The translations under genes and the position numbers were made by a program. A stretch of DNA of 64,000 nucleotides from Bacillus taeanensis (GTDB lineage Bacteria; Bacillota; Bacilli; Bacillales; UBA6769), in assembly GCF_003318295.1 (NCBI RefSeq), contig NZ_QOCW01000026.1:1-64000 (forward strand), given 5' to 3'. The notes below the pieces were generated by a model, which ran no database searches, was not told the DNA's origin, and saw only the letters and a list, made by a program, of their open reading frames with translations. Shown here one piece after another: positions 36,676 to 46,357 of the stretch. Position 1 is the stretch's first letter, and each line of letters opens with the position of its first letter.

Positions 36676-36714
36676 ATGGTTCATTCCTAATTAGGATGAA
36701 CCATTCTTTTTTAT
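36676..36714 (+). terminator. terminator after citA
   Basis: AATGGTTCATTCCT / AGGATGAACCATT hairpin followed by CTTTTTT. Confidence 0.85.
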
Positions 36715-36740
36715 TGTTATTTTAAGAAATGGACATTTGA

Positions 36741-36784
36741 AAATACGAATGAATATGTTATAGTTTAATTGATTGTTCGTATTT
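36741..36784. promoter_or_regulatory. PurR operator candidate upstream of folD
   Basis: AAATACGAA (36741-36749) and TTCGTATTT (36776-36784) are exact inverted repeats. Each half matches the PurBox core with central CGAA, and the spacing is like that of paired PurBoxes in Bacillus. folD belongs to the PurR regulon of B. subtilis, since it supplies one-carbon units to purine synthesis. Confidence 0.68.
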
Positions 36785-36810
36785 AAAAAGTGGGAGGGTC
36801 ATTATCCATT

Positions 36811-37662
36811 ATGACAGCACAAATTATTAAGGGAAAAGAAGTTGCGCAGGAAATTCGCACCGCATTAAAAGAAGAAGTTTCTGGATTAAAAGAAAATGGA
36901 CTTGTTCCAGGTTTAGCGGTAATTATTGTTGGAGAAAATCCAGCCTCTTTATCATATGTACGTGCAAAGCATAAAGCTTGCGGTGAAATTGGCATTTATT
37001 CTGAAATTATTGAGAAGGATGCTTCGATCACAGAAGAAGATCTTCTAAGTGAAATTGATGCTTTAAATGAAAATCCGGATATCCATGGCATCCTAGTTCA
37101 GCTGCCGCTGCCAAAGCATATTAATGAAAAAGCAGTTATTAATAAAATTAGTGCTTTAAAAGATGTAGATGGTTTTCACCCAGTGAATGTCGGTAACATG
37201 TTAATTGGGGATGACTGTTATTTACCGTGTACACCGGATGGAATTATTGAATTAATTAAACGCTCTGGTGAAGATATTTCAGGAAAGCATGCCGTTGTTG
37301 TTGGGAGAAGCAACATTGTTGGTAAGCCTGTTGCCATGCTTTTACTTCAGGAAAATGCGACGGTTACAGTAGCACATTCTAGAACAAAAAATATGAGAGA
37401 AATTACAAAACAAGCTGATATTTTAGTGGCGGCAGTTGGAAAGCCAAATTTAATTGGCGCAGAAGATATAAAACCAGGTGCGATTGTCATTGATGTAGGT
37501 GTTAATCGTCTTGAAAGTGGAAAGCTTGCTGGGGATGTTGACTTTGAAAGTGTTAAAGAAGTAGCAAGTTATATTACACCAGTTCCTGGTGGGGTCGGTC
37601 CGATGACCATTACTATGCTTTTAAGAAATACAGTAGAAGCTGCTAAAAAAATCTCTAAGTGA
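36811..37662 (+). CDS. folD: methylenetetrahydrofolate dehydrogenase / methenyltetrahydrofolate cyclohydrolase
   Basis: A bifunctional 283-residue enzyme of one-carbon metabolism. [15 protein letters not shown] contains the catalytic Tyr and Lys. [13 protein letters not shown] and [17 protein letters not shown] (NADP Rossmann loop) are family signatures, as is [16 protein letters not shown] at the end. ATG 36811 gives family length; the GTG at 36790 would add residues inside the leader. Probable PurR control through the box upstream. Confidence 0.95.
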   Translation: MTAQIIKGKEVAQEIRTALKEEVSGLKENGLVPGLAVIIVGENPASLSYVRAKHKACGEIGIYSEIIEKDASITEEDLLSEIDALNENPDIHGILVQLPLPKHINEKAVINKISALKDVDGFHPVNVGNMLIGDDCYLPCTPDGIIELIKRSGEDISGKHAVVVGRSNIVGKPVAMLLLQENATVTVAHSRTKNMREITKQADILVAAVGKPNLIGAEDIKPGAIVIDVGVNRLESGKLAGDVDFESVKEVASYITPVPGGVGPMTITMLLRNTVEAAKKISK

Positions 37663-37668
37663 TCATAC

Positions 37669-37704
37669 AAAAAGCGTCTGAAGAAAAAATTCAGACGCTT
37701 TTTT
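37669..37704 (+). terminator. terminator after folD
   Basis: AAAAAGCGTCTGAA / TTCAGACGCTTTTTT hairpin with a short A-rich loop. Confidence 0.9.
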
Positions 37705-37834
37705 ATATGATTTTTACTTCATTCAACACGGCTCTATTTTACTGGAGATTTTTTAAGGTAAATTGATATAGTTACGCAATTGTTTTATTTGAAAACATAC
37801 AATAACATGGAGACTTAGTGAAGGTGAGGGGACA

Positions 37835-38593
37835 ATTATTTTATTAAAGACAAAACAAGAAATTGAAATGATGAAGCAGGCAGGACAGCTGTTGGCCTCC
37901 TGTCATAAAGAAATTGCAAAAAGAATTACACCAGGAATCTCAACATTGGAAATTGATCAATTTGTCGAGGAATATTTACATAAAAACGGGGCCATACCAG
38001 AACAAAAGGGATATAAAGGTTATCCATATGCAACATGTGCATCTGTGAATGATGTGATTTGTCATGGGTTTCCAACGAAAAAACCTCTTCAAGATGGCGA
38101 TATTGTTACAATTGATATGGTTGTTAACTTAAAGGGAGCACTTGCAGATTCAGCATGGAGCTATGCTGTTGGAAACATTTCTAGTAAAGCTAGACGCCTT
38201 TTAGAAGTAACAAAAAAGTCTCTCTATAAAGGAATCGAGCAAGCCGTTATTGGAAATCGAATCGGTGATATTGGTCATGCCATTCAAATTTATGCAGAAA
38301 AACATCATTTTTCGGTTGTAAGAGAATTTGTTGGGCATGGTATTGGGCGTGTCATTCATGAACCGCCCCAAATTCCTCATTTTGGAGCAGCAGGAACAGG
38401 TCTTTGTCTAAAGGAGGGAATGGTTATTACAATTGAGCCGATGTTAAATGAAGGTTGGTATTTTTCTGTTATCGATTCTGATGGTTGGACAGCAAGAACA
38501 GCTGATGGTACATTATCAGCTCAATACGAACATACAATTGCAATTACAAAACAGGGTCCGCTCATTTTAACAGATCAGGATGGCAAAAGGTGA
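37835..38593 (+). CDS. map: type I methionine aminopeptidase, apparent ATT start
   Basis: Removes the initiator Met. Metal ligands are seen in TIDMVVNLKGALADSAW (two Asp), GHGIGRVIHEPP (His), TIEPML (Glu) and QYEHTIAI (Glu). The conserved opening LKTKQEIEMMKQAG begins upstream of the first standard start (ATG 37868). In frame, AAGGTGAGGGG is followed by ACA-ATT-ATT-TTA-TTA-AAG, so ATT at 37835 (or 37838) is the best start, giving 252 residues. Starting at 37868 would cut the first helix. The ATG-less start may mean low expression; bacilli often hold a second map gene in the ribosomal cluster. Confidence 0.85.
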   Translation: MILLKTKQEIEMMKQAGQLLASCHKEIAKRITPGISTLEIDQFVEEYLHKNGAIPEQKGYKGYPYATCASVNDVICHGFPTKKPLQDGDIVTIDMVVNLKGALADSAWSYAVGNISSKARRLLEVTKKSLYKGIEQAVIGNRIGDIGHAIQIYAEKHHFSVVREFVGHGIGRVIHEPPQIPHFGAAGTGLCLKEGMVITIEPMLNEGWYFSVIDSDGWTARTADGTLSAQYEHTIAITKQGPLILTDQDGKR

Positions 38594-38697
38594 ATCACAT
38601 TTTAAAAATCTTTATAAATTAATATATTTATAAAATTGAAAATGAGGATGCGATCTACGAAAGAGCAGGAATATTTTAAGAAGAAACATACTATATC

Positions 38698-38740
38698 AAA
38701 AAGCTGCCCAAGATTATTTATGTAATGTTGGACAGCTTTT
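38698..38740. terminator. probable terminator between map and the YqaE-like gene
   Basis: AAAAGCTGCCC / GGACAGCTTTT imperfect stem between convergent genes. Confidence 0.6.
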
Positions 38741-38744
38741 GTAA

Positions 38745-38909
38745 TTAAATAGCCGCTCGATTATTGTTATGAACAACTAAAAGCGCATGAATAGCACCTG
38801 GAATCCATCCGATAATAGTAAGAACAACATTTAATAACGTTTTCCCCATGCTTCCTGACATAAAAACAGCTAGGGGAGGCAGAAGGATTGCGAGAATATA
38901 TTTAAGCAT
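38745..38909 (-). CDS. YqaE/Pmp3 family membrane protein
   Basis: Fifty-four residues with two membrane helices: LKYILAILLPPLAVFM, a short turn with SGSMGK, then LLNVVLTIIGWIPGAIHALL. The LPPLAVF and IGWIPGxIHA motifs define the Pmp3/YqaE family, small proteins tied to membrane potential and stress. AAGGAGTG precedes the ATG. Too short to stand out by length alone, but the motifs are clear. Confidence 0.88.
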   Translation of the reverse strand: MLKYILAILLPPLAVFMSGSMGKTLLNVVLTIIGWIPGAIHALLVVHNNNRAAI

Positions 38910-39161
38910 TGTTTTCACTCCTTATATTTTTTGTAATTAGTTTTTTCATTCCCTGGCGGTCTCTTTTTTTAAACATTTCTTTTTTAAAGAACATGCTTGA
39001 ATTATTTTTTCCTATTTATTCTAAAAAAGTAGTCATTTAGAATCGAATATGCTGATTGAGTACAAAAAAATTGATGGGAAAGCGAATAGAATATATGACG
39101 GTAGTTTAAATACAGTACATATCTCTCAAGCCAAGACACTTAAAATTGATGGAGGTTTATT

Positions 39162-39401
39162 ATGAAGCACGAATTAACCGTTTTAGGAAAATCTTTAGGA
39201 ATAACATTACCAGATTATATACTTAACGAAATAGGGGTACGTGTTGGCGAGAATATTTATTTAGAAGTGGATAAGAAAACAGGTGATTTCTTAATAAAGA
39301 AAAAAGGAGAACATGATCAACCTGTTATTGAAAAGAAAAAAGACAGTTTAGCAGATTTGTTGAATTATACGTTAAAAGCTCTTGAGGATAAAGAGAAATA
39401 A
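39162..39401 (+). CDS. AbrB/MazE-type DNA-binding protein
   Basis: A 79-residue protein whose first 50 residues, LTVLGKSLGITLPDYILNEIGVRVGENIYLEVD, form a swapped-hairpin AbrB/MazE domain. The tail is charged and helical, as in antitoxins where it binds the toxin. No toxin gene is adjacent on either side, so it is either a lone regulator or an orphaned antitoxin. TGGAGG precedes the start and a nested terminator follows. Confidence 0.75.
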   Translation: MKHELTVLGKSLGITLPDYILNEIGVRVGENIYLEVDKKTGDFLIKKKGEHDQPVIEKKKDSLADLLNYTLKALEDKEK

Positions 39402-39404
39402 AAA

Positions 39405-39463
39405 AGCCAAGCAGTAGAAATGGGAATAACGAACGATTTACCCATTTCATGCTTGGCTTTTTT
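39405..39463 (+). terminator. nested terminator hairpin
   Basis: AAAAGCCAAGCA pairs with TGCTTGGCTTTT; inside it AAATGGG pairs with CCCATTT. Followed by a T run. Confidence 0.85.
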
Positions 39464-39795
39464 TACAAAAAAATGTTCTGATTATTGTAAAACTTACAGA
39501 CACATTTCTTTAAAATAATGGTAAAGTAATAGTGAAGATAGAGGAATACGAAGCACACAATTACTTTTCAATATTTGTTAATTTTTATTCCAAATGTGAA
39601 TTAGGTTTTTGAAAGTCCTTTTTAAACTTGTTTTGGAGAAAAATAAGAAAATTGTATTTTCACATTATAGTGATACTTCTTATGTAAGTGTTTGTGTTTT
39701 TTTTCACATATGAAGTGCTGTTTTTAGACAGAAAATATTGATTAAGATGTGTCTTTCGTAGGGAAAGATAGGAATAATGTAAGGGGTTGAGAGGG
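39464..39795. other. intergenic region upstream of pncB
   Basis: About 330 bases, AT-rich. An imperfect inverted repeat (CTTCTTATGT ... ACATATGAAG, about 39677-39716) is the only feature noted; it does not match a NAD-repressor site that I know. The pncB promoter must lie here. Confidence 0.4.
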
Positions 39796-41250
39796 ATGAA
39801 TTACATGGATATGGCGCTGCATACTGACAAATATCAAATTAATATGCAGTATGCTCATTGGAAAAATGGCACACATAATAATCGCAGAGTGTTTGAAGTG
39901 TATTTTCGACGAATTCCATTTGGAAATGGCTATGCGGTGTTTGCAGGACTAGAAAGAGTGGTACATTATATTAACAATTTAAAATTTACGGATGATGATA
40001 TTGCTTACTTAGCAGAACAAGAAGAAAATTATGATCAAGCATTTTTAGAAGAACTTCATAATTTTAAATTCAATGGTAACGTTTATTCTGTAAAAGAAGG
40101 AGCGCTTGTATTTCCAAATGAGCCTTTAATGGTTATTGAAGCAAGAGTATTTGAAGCACAGCTCATTGAAACAGCAGTTTTAAACTTTATGAACTATCAA
40201 ACACTTATTGCTACAAAAGCAGCGCGAATTCGTCAAGTGGCCCCAGAGGATATTTTAATGGAGTTTGGAACGAGGCGTGCGCAGGAAGCAGATGCAGCAG
40301 TATGGGGAGCGCGTGCAGCTTACATTGCTGGTTTTAATGCCACATCCAATATGGCGGCAGGAAAAGCATTTGGTATTCCTACAAAAGGAACACATGCACA
40401 TGCATGGGTGCAGGATCATTCTTCTGAAATTGAAGCATTTCGTCAATTTGCCTTTGCGCTTCCAGACAACGTTACTTTACTTGTTGATACCTATGATACA
40501 CTTCGTTCGGGGGTTCCAAACGCGATTAAAGTCGCAAAAGAGTTAAAAGAAATCAATAAAACTGTTCAAGCAATTCGTCTTGATTCAGGCGATCTGTCAT
40601 ATTTATCACGTGAAGCGAGAAAGCTGCTTGATGAAGCGGGATTAGAGGATGTAAAAATTGTTGCTTCAAACGATCTTGATGAACATACCATTTTAAACTT
40701 GAAAAACCAAGGTGCCAAGATTGACAGTTGGGGAATTGGAACACAGCTTATTACGGCATCTGACCAACCAGCACTTGGCGGGGTTTATAAAATGGTTGCA
40801 AAAGAAGAAAATGGTCAGTGGCTTCCAACGATTAAAATTAGCGGAAACCCAGAAAAAATTACAACACCAGGCTATAAAACACTGTACCGCATGATTAACA
40901 AAGGAACAAATAAAGCTGTTGGTGATTATGTTTCATTAATTGACGAACAAGTGGAAAATCAAGAAAAAATTAAGTTGTTTCACCCTGTTCATACGTGGCT
41001 TCATAAAAATATTTCAAATTTTGATGCTGTTAAAATGCTTGAGCCGGTATTTGAAAATGGTCAACAAGTTTATGAACTTCCGAATCTTGATGAAGTCCGC
41101 CGTTATCATGACGAGCAATTAAACATGTTTTGGCCGGAATACTTACGACTTTTAAATCCAGAAGTCTATCATGTAAACTTAAGTCAACAAGTATATGATA
41201 TGAAAATTGACATCATTCAAAAAGAAATGCAAAAAATTGAGAAAGATTAA
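39796..41250 (+). CDS. pncB: nicotinate phosphoribosyltransferase
   Basis: First enzyme of NAD salvage from nicotinate (Preiss-Handler route), 484 residues. [12 protein letters not shown] near the start, [24 protein letters not shown] and GTHAHAWVQ (with the phosphorylated His) are signatures; VDTYDT and RLDSGDL bind PRPP. The ATG at 39796 has AAGGGG at 39781-39786; a TTG at 39787 is the alternative. nadE follows after 22 bases, so the pair forms a salvage operon. Confidence 0.94.
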   Translation: MNYMDMALHTDKYQINMQYAHWKNGTHNNRRVFEVYFRRIPFGNGYAVFAGLERVVHYINNLKFTDDDIAYLAEQEENYDQAFLEELHNFKFNGNVYSVKEGALVFPNEPLMVIEARVFEAQLIETAVLNFMNYQTLIATKAARIRQVAPEDILMEFGTRRAQEADAAVWGARAAYIAGFNATSNMAAGKAFGIPTKGTHAHAWVQDHSSEIEAFRQFAFALPDNVTLLVDTYDTLRSGVPNAIKVAKELKEINKTVQAIRLDSGDLSYLSREARKLLDEAGLEDVKIVASNDLDEHTILNLKNQGAKIDSWGIGTQLITASDQPALGGVYKMVAKEENGQWLPTIKISGNPEKITTPGYKTLYRMINKGTNKAVGDYVSLIDEQVENQEKIKLFHPVHTWLHKNISNFDAVKMLEPVFENGQQVYELPNLDEVRRYHDEQLNMFWPEYLRLLNPEVYHVNLSQQVYDMKIDIIQKEMQKIEKD

Positions 41251-41272
41251 ATTTAGAGAGGAGCAACTAAAC

Positions 41273-42091
41273 ATGCAAAAGGAAATTATTGAAGTACTTG
41301 GTGTTAAGCCGTCAATCAACCCACAAGAAGAAATTCGAAAAAGAGTCGACTTTTTAAAAGACTATGTTGTAAAAACAAACACAAAAGGATATGTACTTGG
41401 AATTAGCGGTGGTCAAGATTCAACTCTTGCCGGAAAGCTTGCTCAAATGGCGGTTAATGAATTAAACGAACAAAAAGGTACAAACGAGTACCAGTTTTTT
41501 GCAGTACGTCTTCCATATGGTGTTCAGGCAGATGAAGAGGATTGTCAGATTGCTCTTCAATTTATTCAGCCAACAAAAATTATCACAGTAGATATTAAGC
41601 CAGCTGTCGATGCAGCGGTGGAATCTTTCCGAGAAGCATCAGGGGAAGTCATGCGTGATTTTGTGAAAGGAAATACAAAAGCGCGTGAACGAATGAAAGC
41701 TCAATACGATCTTGCGGCACAATTTGGTATGCTTGTAATTGGAACTGATCATGCTGCAGAAGCGGTAACTGGTTTCTTTACAAAATATGGTGATGGCGCA
41801 TGTGACGTTGCTCCACTGTATGGTTTAAACAAACGTCAAGGAAGAGCCATGCTGAAAGAGTTAGATGGTCCTGAACAAATTATGACAAAAGCTCCAACTG
41901 CAGACTTAGAAGATGACCGTCCACAGCTTCCTGACGAAGCGGCGTTGGGTGTCACCTATGAACAAATTGATGACTTTTTAGAAGGAAAAGCAATTGAAGA
42001 AGACGCACAAAAAGCAATTGAAGCTCATTATATGAAAACAGAACATAAACGCCGTGGTCCTGTCACAGTGTTTGATAGCTGGTACAAATAA
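41273..42091 (+). CDS. nadE: NAD synthetase, ammonia-dependent
   Basis: Adenylates and amidates nicotinate adenine dinucleotide to NAD. It has 272 residues, the same as B. subtilis Nad[17 protein letters not shown] is the PP-loop; [20 protein letters not shown] and [11 protein letters not shown] are other signatures. No glutaminase domain, so it uses ammonia. AGAGAGGAG precedes the ATG. Confidence 0.95.
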   Translation: MQKEIIEVLGVKPSINPQEEIRKRVDFLKDYVVKTNTKGYVLGISGGQDSTLAGKLAQMAVNELNEQKGTNEYQFFAVRLPYGVQADEEDCQIALQFIQPTKIITVDIKPAVDAAVESFREASGEVMRDFVKGNTKARERMKAQYDLAAQFGMLVIGTDHAAEAVTGFFTKYGDGACDVAPLYGLNKRQGRAMLKELDGPEQIMTKAPTADLEDDRPQLPDEAALGVTYEQIDDFLEGKAIEEDAQKAIEAHYMKTEHKRRGPVTVFDSWYK

Positions 42092-42093
42092 GG

Positions 42094-42127
42094 AAAAGAG
42101 GATGACTTTATAAGGTCGTCCTCTTTT
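42094..42127. terminator. terminator after nadE
   Basis: AAAAGAGGATGAC / GTCGTCCTCTTTT hairpin, T-rich on both sides; serves nadE and the convergent small gene. Confidence 0.88.
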
Positions 42128-42133
42128 TAATCA

Positions 42134-42397
42134 TTATACTTTTAATTGTTGTTTTATATGTAATGAATGCTGCGTGAAGATTTTTTCTGCTTCTTGTTCT
42201 GCTAGATGAATTAATTCCTCTTTAAGAGATGAATCTACTTCATGATGGTTTCTTAAAGAAATCTTACAATCTTCTATTCTATCAGAAGAAAACATGCATT
42301 CCACTTCAGCAAATGCAGGTGATTGCTCATGATAGACCGTGAACGTAGTAACGAGGTTTCGACCTAAAGCAAACATTTGGACATTTTGAACTTTCAT
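42134..42397 (-). CDS. small soluble protein of unknown function
   Basis: An 87-residue protein with a predicted beta-rich start (VQNVQMFALGRNLVTTFTVY) and a helical C-terminal half. Similar in feel to small stress-related bacillar proteins but no family recognised. AAAGGAGGA before ATG 42397. Convergent with nadE. Confidence 0.65.
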   Translation of the reverse strand: MKVQNVQMFALGRNLVTTFTVYHEQSPAFAEVECMFSSDRIEDCKISLRNHHEVDSSLKEELIHLAEQEAEKIFTQHSLHIKQQLKV

Positions 42398-42613
42398 CGA
42401 GAAATCCTCCTTTTTATAAAAAAAGAAATCGCCCACAAAAAAGACTGAATATTTTATAAATTATTACAATTAATATACCAAATAACTCCTTTTTGTGCAA
42501 TAACAATGAGAGATCTGTCTAGATTTGCGAATGGTAAAAGCAGATGTATTTGTAATACCCGTTGTGATAAAGTTAGAGAGGATTGTTAATAATCATAATG
42601 GGGGTGTTTAGAA

Positions 42614-43171
42614 GTGAAACGAATTAGTGTATTTTGCGGTTCAAGTATGGGAGCTAGCGCTGAATATGAGAAAGAAGCTCGTGCACTTGGAAAGCTTCTT
42701 GCTGAAAAAGGAATTGGTGTTGTATATGGGGGCGCAAGTGTTGGATTAATGGGCGCTGTTGCGGATGGAGCAATGGAAGCTGGTGGTGAAGTAATTGGAA
42801 TCATGCCAAAGCTTTTAGCGAAACGTGAAGTAACACATAACAATTTAACAGATTTACATATTGTAAACACCATGCATGAACGAAAAGCTATGATGGCACA
42901 CCTTTCTGATGGTTTCATTTCACTTCCTGGTGGAGCGGGAACGATGGAAGAGTTTTTTGAGGTGTTTACATGGGCAATGATTGGTGAACATAAAAAGCCA
43001 TGTGGGTTGTTAAATATCAATGATTACTATACACCGCTTCTTACCTTTTTTGATCATATGGTGGAAGAAAAATTTTTAAAAGAGGAAAGCCGCAAAATTG
43101 TTATAGTTGAAAGTGATGCAGCAGTCATGCTTGAGAAGTTTATAAAAATTGAAAACGAACAAGCATTATAA
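42614..43171 (+). CDS. LOG-family protein (TIGR00730)
   Basis: A 185-residue Rossmann-like protein of the LOG family. VFCGSSMGAS at the start binds nucleotide phosphate, and LPGGAGTMEEFFEVFTW is the PGGxGTxxE catalytic motif. Members hydrolyse nucleoside 5'-monophosphates to base and ribose-phosphate (cytokinin-activating enzymes). In bacilli (YvdD) the physiological substrate is uncertain. The GTG start follows GGGGGTG. Confidence 0.88.
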   Translation: MKRISVFCGSSMGASAEYEKEARALGKLLAEKGIGVVYGGASVGLMGAVADGAMEAGGEVIGIMPKLLAKREVTHNNLTDLHIVNTMHERKAMMAHLSDGFISLPGGAGTMEEFFEVFTWAMIGEHKKPCGLLNINDYYTPLLTFFDHMVEEKFLKEESRKIVIVESDAAVMLEKFIKIENEQAL

Positions 43172-43257
43172 GAGACAATAACTTTGATCTAACTGTTTAA
43201 TCAATCTTTGTTTCGTCAAAGTCAACCTAGGGTCTACAAATTAAGCTGAAGGTATAT

Positions 43258-43301
43258 AGAAGAGACGAACTTTGGATAAATAAACCAAGGTCGTCTCTTC
43301 T
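43258..43301 (+). terminator. terminator after the LOG gene
   Basis: AGAAGAGACGAACTTTGG / CCAAGGTCGTCTCTTCT, nearly complete pairing with a 9-base loop. Confidence 0.8.
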
Positions 43302-43419
43302 ATTAAATTGCTAATTCAACAGCATACTATTATATTATTTTACCAATTTGTGTTATGTTTATAGTAAATCTAAACTAGCAGCATATAGCATTCATTTAAC
43401 AGCTAAAGGGGATTTTTAT

Positions 43420-43818
43420 ATGGAAAGTGTGCTTAAAGAGTTTTTTGACGACTACCAAGCAGGGGGATTTGATGAATTTTATTTATCAATTGGATTAACA
43501 CTAGAATTCACAGTTGATGATGTTATGATGATTGAACAATTTTTAAAAACAAAAGGCAAAGAATTGTCTCTTTATCATGGCGGTATTCTTGGTTTTTATC
43601 TTGGAGAAATTATTATTCATAATAGTGAATTTGCGATATGGAGGCCATTAAACAAACCTCAAGCGATTACAGATATTCAAGTTCAAATTGGGCAAAAAGA
43701 TAACAAGTTAATGATTAATCCGTTCCATTGTATTCGGTCATTTATAGATGATGAAACAAAGAGTATTATTGATTGGTATGCAATGGTAATTAGACAGGGA
43801 CCGGGAATCTTACATTAG
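43420..43818 (+). CDS. hypothetical protein, 132 residues
   Basis: A soluble protein with an alpha/beta pattern. The middle part (GGILGFYLGEIIIHN) resembles a turn-rich segment seen in several DUF families of bacilli that are thought to be immunity-like, but the match is weak. AAAGGGG precedes the ATG; a longer frame from 43348 lacks a site. Followed by a terminator at about 43875-43913. No neighbour suggests a function. Confidence 0.6.
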   Translation: MESVLKEFFDDYQAGGFDEFYLSIGLTLEFTVDDVMMIEQFLKTKGKELSLYHGGILGFYLGEIIIHNSEFAIWRPLNKPQAITDIQVQIGQKDNKLMINPFHCIRSFIDDETKSIIDWYAMVIRQGPGILH

Positions 43819-43874
43819 GCTGATTTAAAGGGAAGATGGTTGAAGAAGGAAAATTAAATTTATAAACTATTAAA

Positions 43875-43913
43875 TTTACAGCGGCTTTTATTTAAAAAGT
43901 CCGCTGTTTTTTT
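43875..43913 (+). terminator. terminator
   Basis: ACAGCGG / CCGCTGT stem with an internal A/T pairing and a run of seven T. Confidence 0.8.
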
Positions 43914-44019
43914 ATGATTTTTTATCAAATGGTAATGTATAAAACTACTATTTGAAACAAATTACTATTAAACGTAAAATAGTAGATAAGCACTGATCTT
44001 ATCGTAAACGAGGCATAAG

Positions 44020-45630
44020 ATGAAAAAATTAAATCTTCAAACAAAAATGATTCTTTTAATTACAAGTTTGTTAGTATTGATGCTTGTTTTTCTAGGCTTG
44101 CTGTTTAACAAAATGTTATCAAGCAGTCTAGAAGACCAAATTGGTAAACGAGCATTAAATGTTGCACAAAGTATAGCGAGAATGCCGGCTGTTCAAGATG
44201 CATTTAAAGCAGATGATCCATCAGCAATTATTCAACCAATTGTAGAGGGAATTCGTAAAGAAACAAATGCTCAATTTATTGTGGTTGGCAATCGCGAAGG
44301 AATACGTTATTCACACCCTCTAAAAGAGAGAATTGGTCAGAAGATGGTGGGTGGTGACAGTCAGCTTGCATTAGAGAAGGGTGAGTCATATGTTTCAAAA
44401 GCGGTTGGAAGTTTAGGGCCGTCGATTCGCGGTAAAGTACCGGTTATAAATGAATCTGGAGAAGTTATCGGTATTGTTTCTGTCGGTTTTCTGCTTGAGA
44501 ATGTTCAAGAGATTATTTATGATTACCAATGGAAAATTTATTTATTTATCTTTACTGTGCTGCTAATTGGTGTTATTGCAGCAGTAAAGATTGCAAATGG
44601 GTTTAAAAAAGCAATTTTTGGATTAGAACCAAAAGAAATTGCAAGTCTTCTTCTTGAACGGAACGCGATTTTAGAATCAATACGAGAAGGAATTATCGCT
44701 ATTAATGAAAAGGGTTACATAACCATGATAAATACAGAGGCTTGTAGGATTATTGATATTCCATCTCATGAAAAAGTCGTGGGTAGGAAAATAGTAGATG
44801 TGTTTCCTGCTACAAAAATGGTAAATGTGCTGCAAACAGGGGAAAGTGATTTTGATAAAGAATTGTTAATCGGTAAAAAAGAAGTTATCGTAAATCGTAC
44901 TCCAATTGTTAATAATGGCAAAATTAATGGAGTTGTCGCAAGCTTTCGCAGAAAAGATGAAATCGATCAGCTTTCAAAGGAATTGTCACAAGTGCAAAGC
45001 TATGCGGAATCATTACGAGCTCAAACCCACGAATATTCAAATAAGCTTTACACCATTTCCGGGTTGGTTCAGCTCGGCTCCTATGGAGAAGCAATTGAGC
45101 TTATTAATAAAGAAACCTCTGATTATCAAGAGATCGTCCAATTTTTAATGGTCAAAGTACCAGATACGGTAGTTGCAGCACTTTTTCTTGGGAAGTATAA
45201 TCGCGCTCATGAGTTAAAAATTGAGATGGAAATCGATCCTGAAAGCAGTATGAAAAATATTCCTGAACAAATTAGTAGAGAAAAGCTTGTGACGATTTTA
45301 GGTAATTTACTTGATAATGCGTTTGAATCAGTACTTGAAACCGCACAGAAAGAAAAAGTCGTTCAAGTGTTTATGACTGATTTGGGACAAGATCTAATTT
45401 TTGAAATAGAAGATTCTGGTTCAGGTGTTTCGGATGAAGATTTTTCCCTTATTTTTCAAAGAGGATACAGCACAAAGCAGAAAGAAGGAAGAGGAGTAGG
45501 CTTATTTCTTGTTGATCATGCTGTTCGCCTTCTTGGCGGCTATATTACAGTGTCAACAAGCAGCTTAGGCGGGGCCTTATTTACTGTAGTGATTCCGAAA
45601 GAAAGGAAAGAGGAAGATGTCAGTTATTGA
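44020..45630 (+). CDS. CitA/DcuS-family sensor histidine kinase
   Basis: A 536-residue sensor with a transmembrane helix at 9-30, an extracytoplasmic PAS-like domain (31-170, with SHPLKERIGQ and RGKVPVINESGEVIGIVSVG), a second helix at 173-191, a cytoplasmic PAS (about 215-310) and a kinase domain. His337 in LRAQTHEYSNKL is the phosphorylated residue, typical of this family. GNLLDNAFES and GVGLFLV are the N and G boxes. It overlaps the response regulator by 14 bases. The nearby tctCBA transporter on the other strand is the likely target, with citrate or a related acid as signal. Confidence 0.9.
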   Translation: MKKLNLQTKMILLITSLLVLMLVFLGLLFNKMLSSSLEDQIGKRALNVAQSIARMPAVQDAFKADDPSAIIQPIVEGIRKETNAQFIVVGNREGIRYSHPLKERIGQKMVGGDSQLALEKGESYVSKAVGSLGPSIRGKVPVINESGEVIGIVSVGFLLENVQEIIYDYQWKIYLFIFTVLLIGVIAAVKIANGFKKAIFGLEPKEIASLLLERNAILESIREGIIAINEKGYITMINTEACRIIDIPSHEKVVGRKIVDVFPATKMVNVLQTGESDFDKELLIGKKEVIVNRTPIVNNGKINGVVASFRRKDEIDQLSKELSQVQSYAESLRAQTHEYSNKLYTISGLVQLGSYGEAIELINKETSDYQEIVQFLMVKVPDTVVAALFLGKYNRAHELKIEMEIDPESSMKNIPEQISREKLVTILGNLLDNAFESVLETAQKEKVVQVFMTDLGQDLIFEIEDSGSGVSDEDFSLIFQRGYSTKQKEGRGVGLFLVDHAVRLLGGYITVSTSSLGGALFTVVIPKERKEEDVSY

Positions 45631-46306
45631 AGTGCTTATTGTAGAAGATGATCAGCGTATTGCTGAGATTAATCGCAGATTCACTGAAAAAATCCCAGGT
45701 TATCAAGTATCAGGAATTGCTTCTAATTTTGAAGAAGGTAAAGAATTACTTGAAATTTTACAGCCTGATCTTGTATTGTTAGACGTCTATTTTCCAGATG
45801 GAAATGGAATTGATCTTTTATGGCATATCCGTCAGCATTACCGGACAACCGATGTTATGATGATTACGGCAGCGAAAGAAGCAGGCTCTGTACAGGAAGC
45901 AATTCGCGGCGGGGCCATTGATTATATCATTAAACCAATTATTTTTGAACGCTTTAAAAATACGCTCCAGCGTTATCAAGATTACCGCAGTAAGATTGAA
46001 GGGAGAGAGGCACTGGACCAAAAAGAAGTGGATGGATTGTTTTATGCTGTAAGAGAAAGCGTCACAGAAGTTAAAAATATTCCTAAAGGCATTGATCCAC
46101 TAACATTAGAAAAAATTGAAAAGGTATTAACAAAATATATAGAAGAGGGGAAAACAGCTGAAGATCTTGGCCAAATTGTTGGGGTTAGTCGGACAACAGC
46201 AAGACGCTATTTAGAATATCTTGTCTCAACAGGAGCAGTTCGAGCAGATCTCTCTTATGGTGCAGTTGGCAGACCGGAAAGACGTTATTTTACTCTTCAC
46301 TCATAA
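45617..46306 (+). CDS. response regulator, CitB/DcuR type
   Basis: A 229-residue regulator. The receiver domain holds the acidic pair EDD at 10-12, Asp56 in LLDVYFPDG as phosphoacceptor, and Lys in YIIKPI. The C-terminal part has a helix-turn-helix (AEDLGQIVGVSRTTARRYLEYL). It is translationally coupled to the kinase (start inside its last codons). Probably activates tctCBA. Confidence 0.9.
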   Translation: MSVIEVLIVEDDQRIAEINRRFTEKIPGYQVSGIASNFEEGKELLEILQPDLVLLDVYFPDGNGIDLLWHIRQHYRTTDVMMITAAKEAGSVQEAIRGGAIDYIIKPIIFERFKNTLQRYQDYRSKIEGREALDQKEVDGLFYAVRESVTEVKNIPKGIDPLTLEKIEKVLTKYIEEGKTAEDLGQIVGVSRTTARRYLEYLVSTGAVRADLSYGAVGRPERRYFTLHS

Positions 46307-46308
46307 AA

Positions 46309-46338
46309 AAAATAGAGCAGCATTCGCTGCTCTATTTT
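46309..46338. terminator. bidirectional terminator
   Basis: AAAATAGAGCAGC / GCTGCTCTATTTT with a 4-base loop, between the response regulator and the biotinyl-like gene. Confidence 0.9.
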
Positions 46339-46357
46339 TAAATAATTTATTATTGTT

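Noticed and set aside
39162..39401. Toxin-antitoxin module at the AbrB/MazE-like gene
   Set aside because: No toxin-like gene lies on either side; the next gene is pncB after 390 bases.
39677..39716. Inverted repeat upstream of pncB as NAD-repressor operator
   Set aside because: Imperfect arms and no match to a NiaR or NrtR site that I know; left unassigned.
42586..43020. Minus-strand frame of 144 codons over the LOG gene
   Set aside because: Antisense shadow; the plus-strand frame has all LOG motifs.
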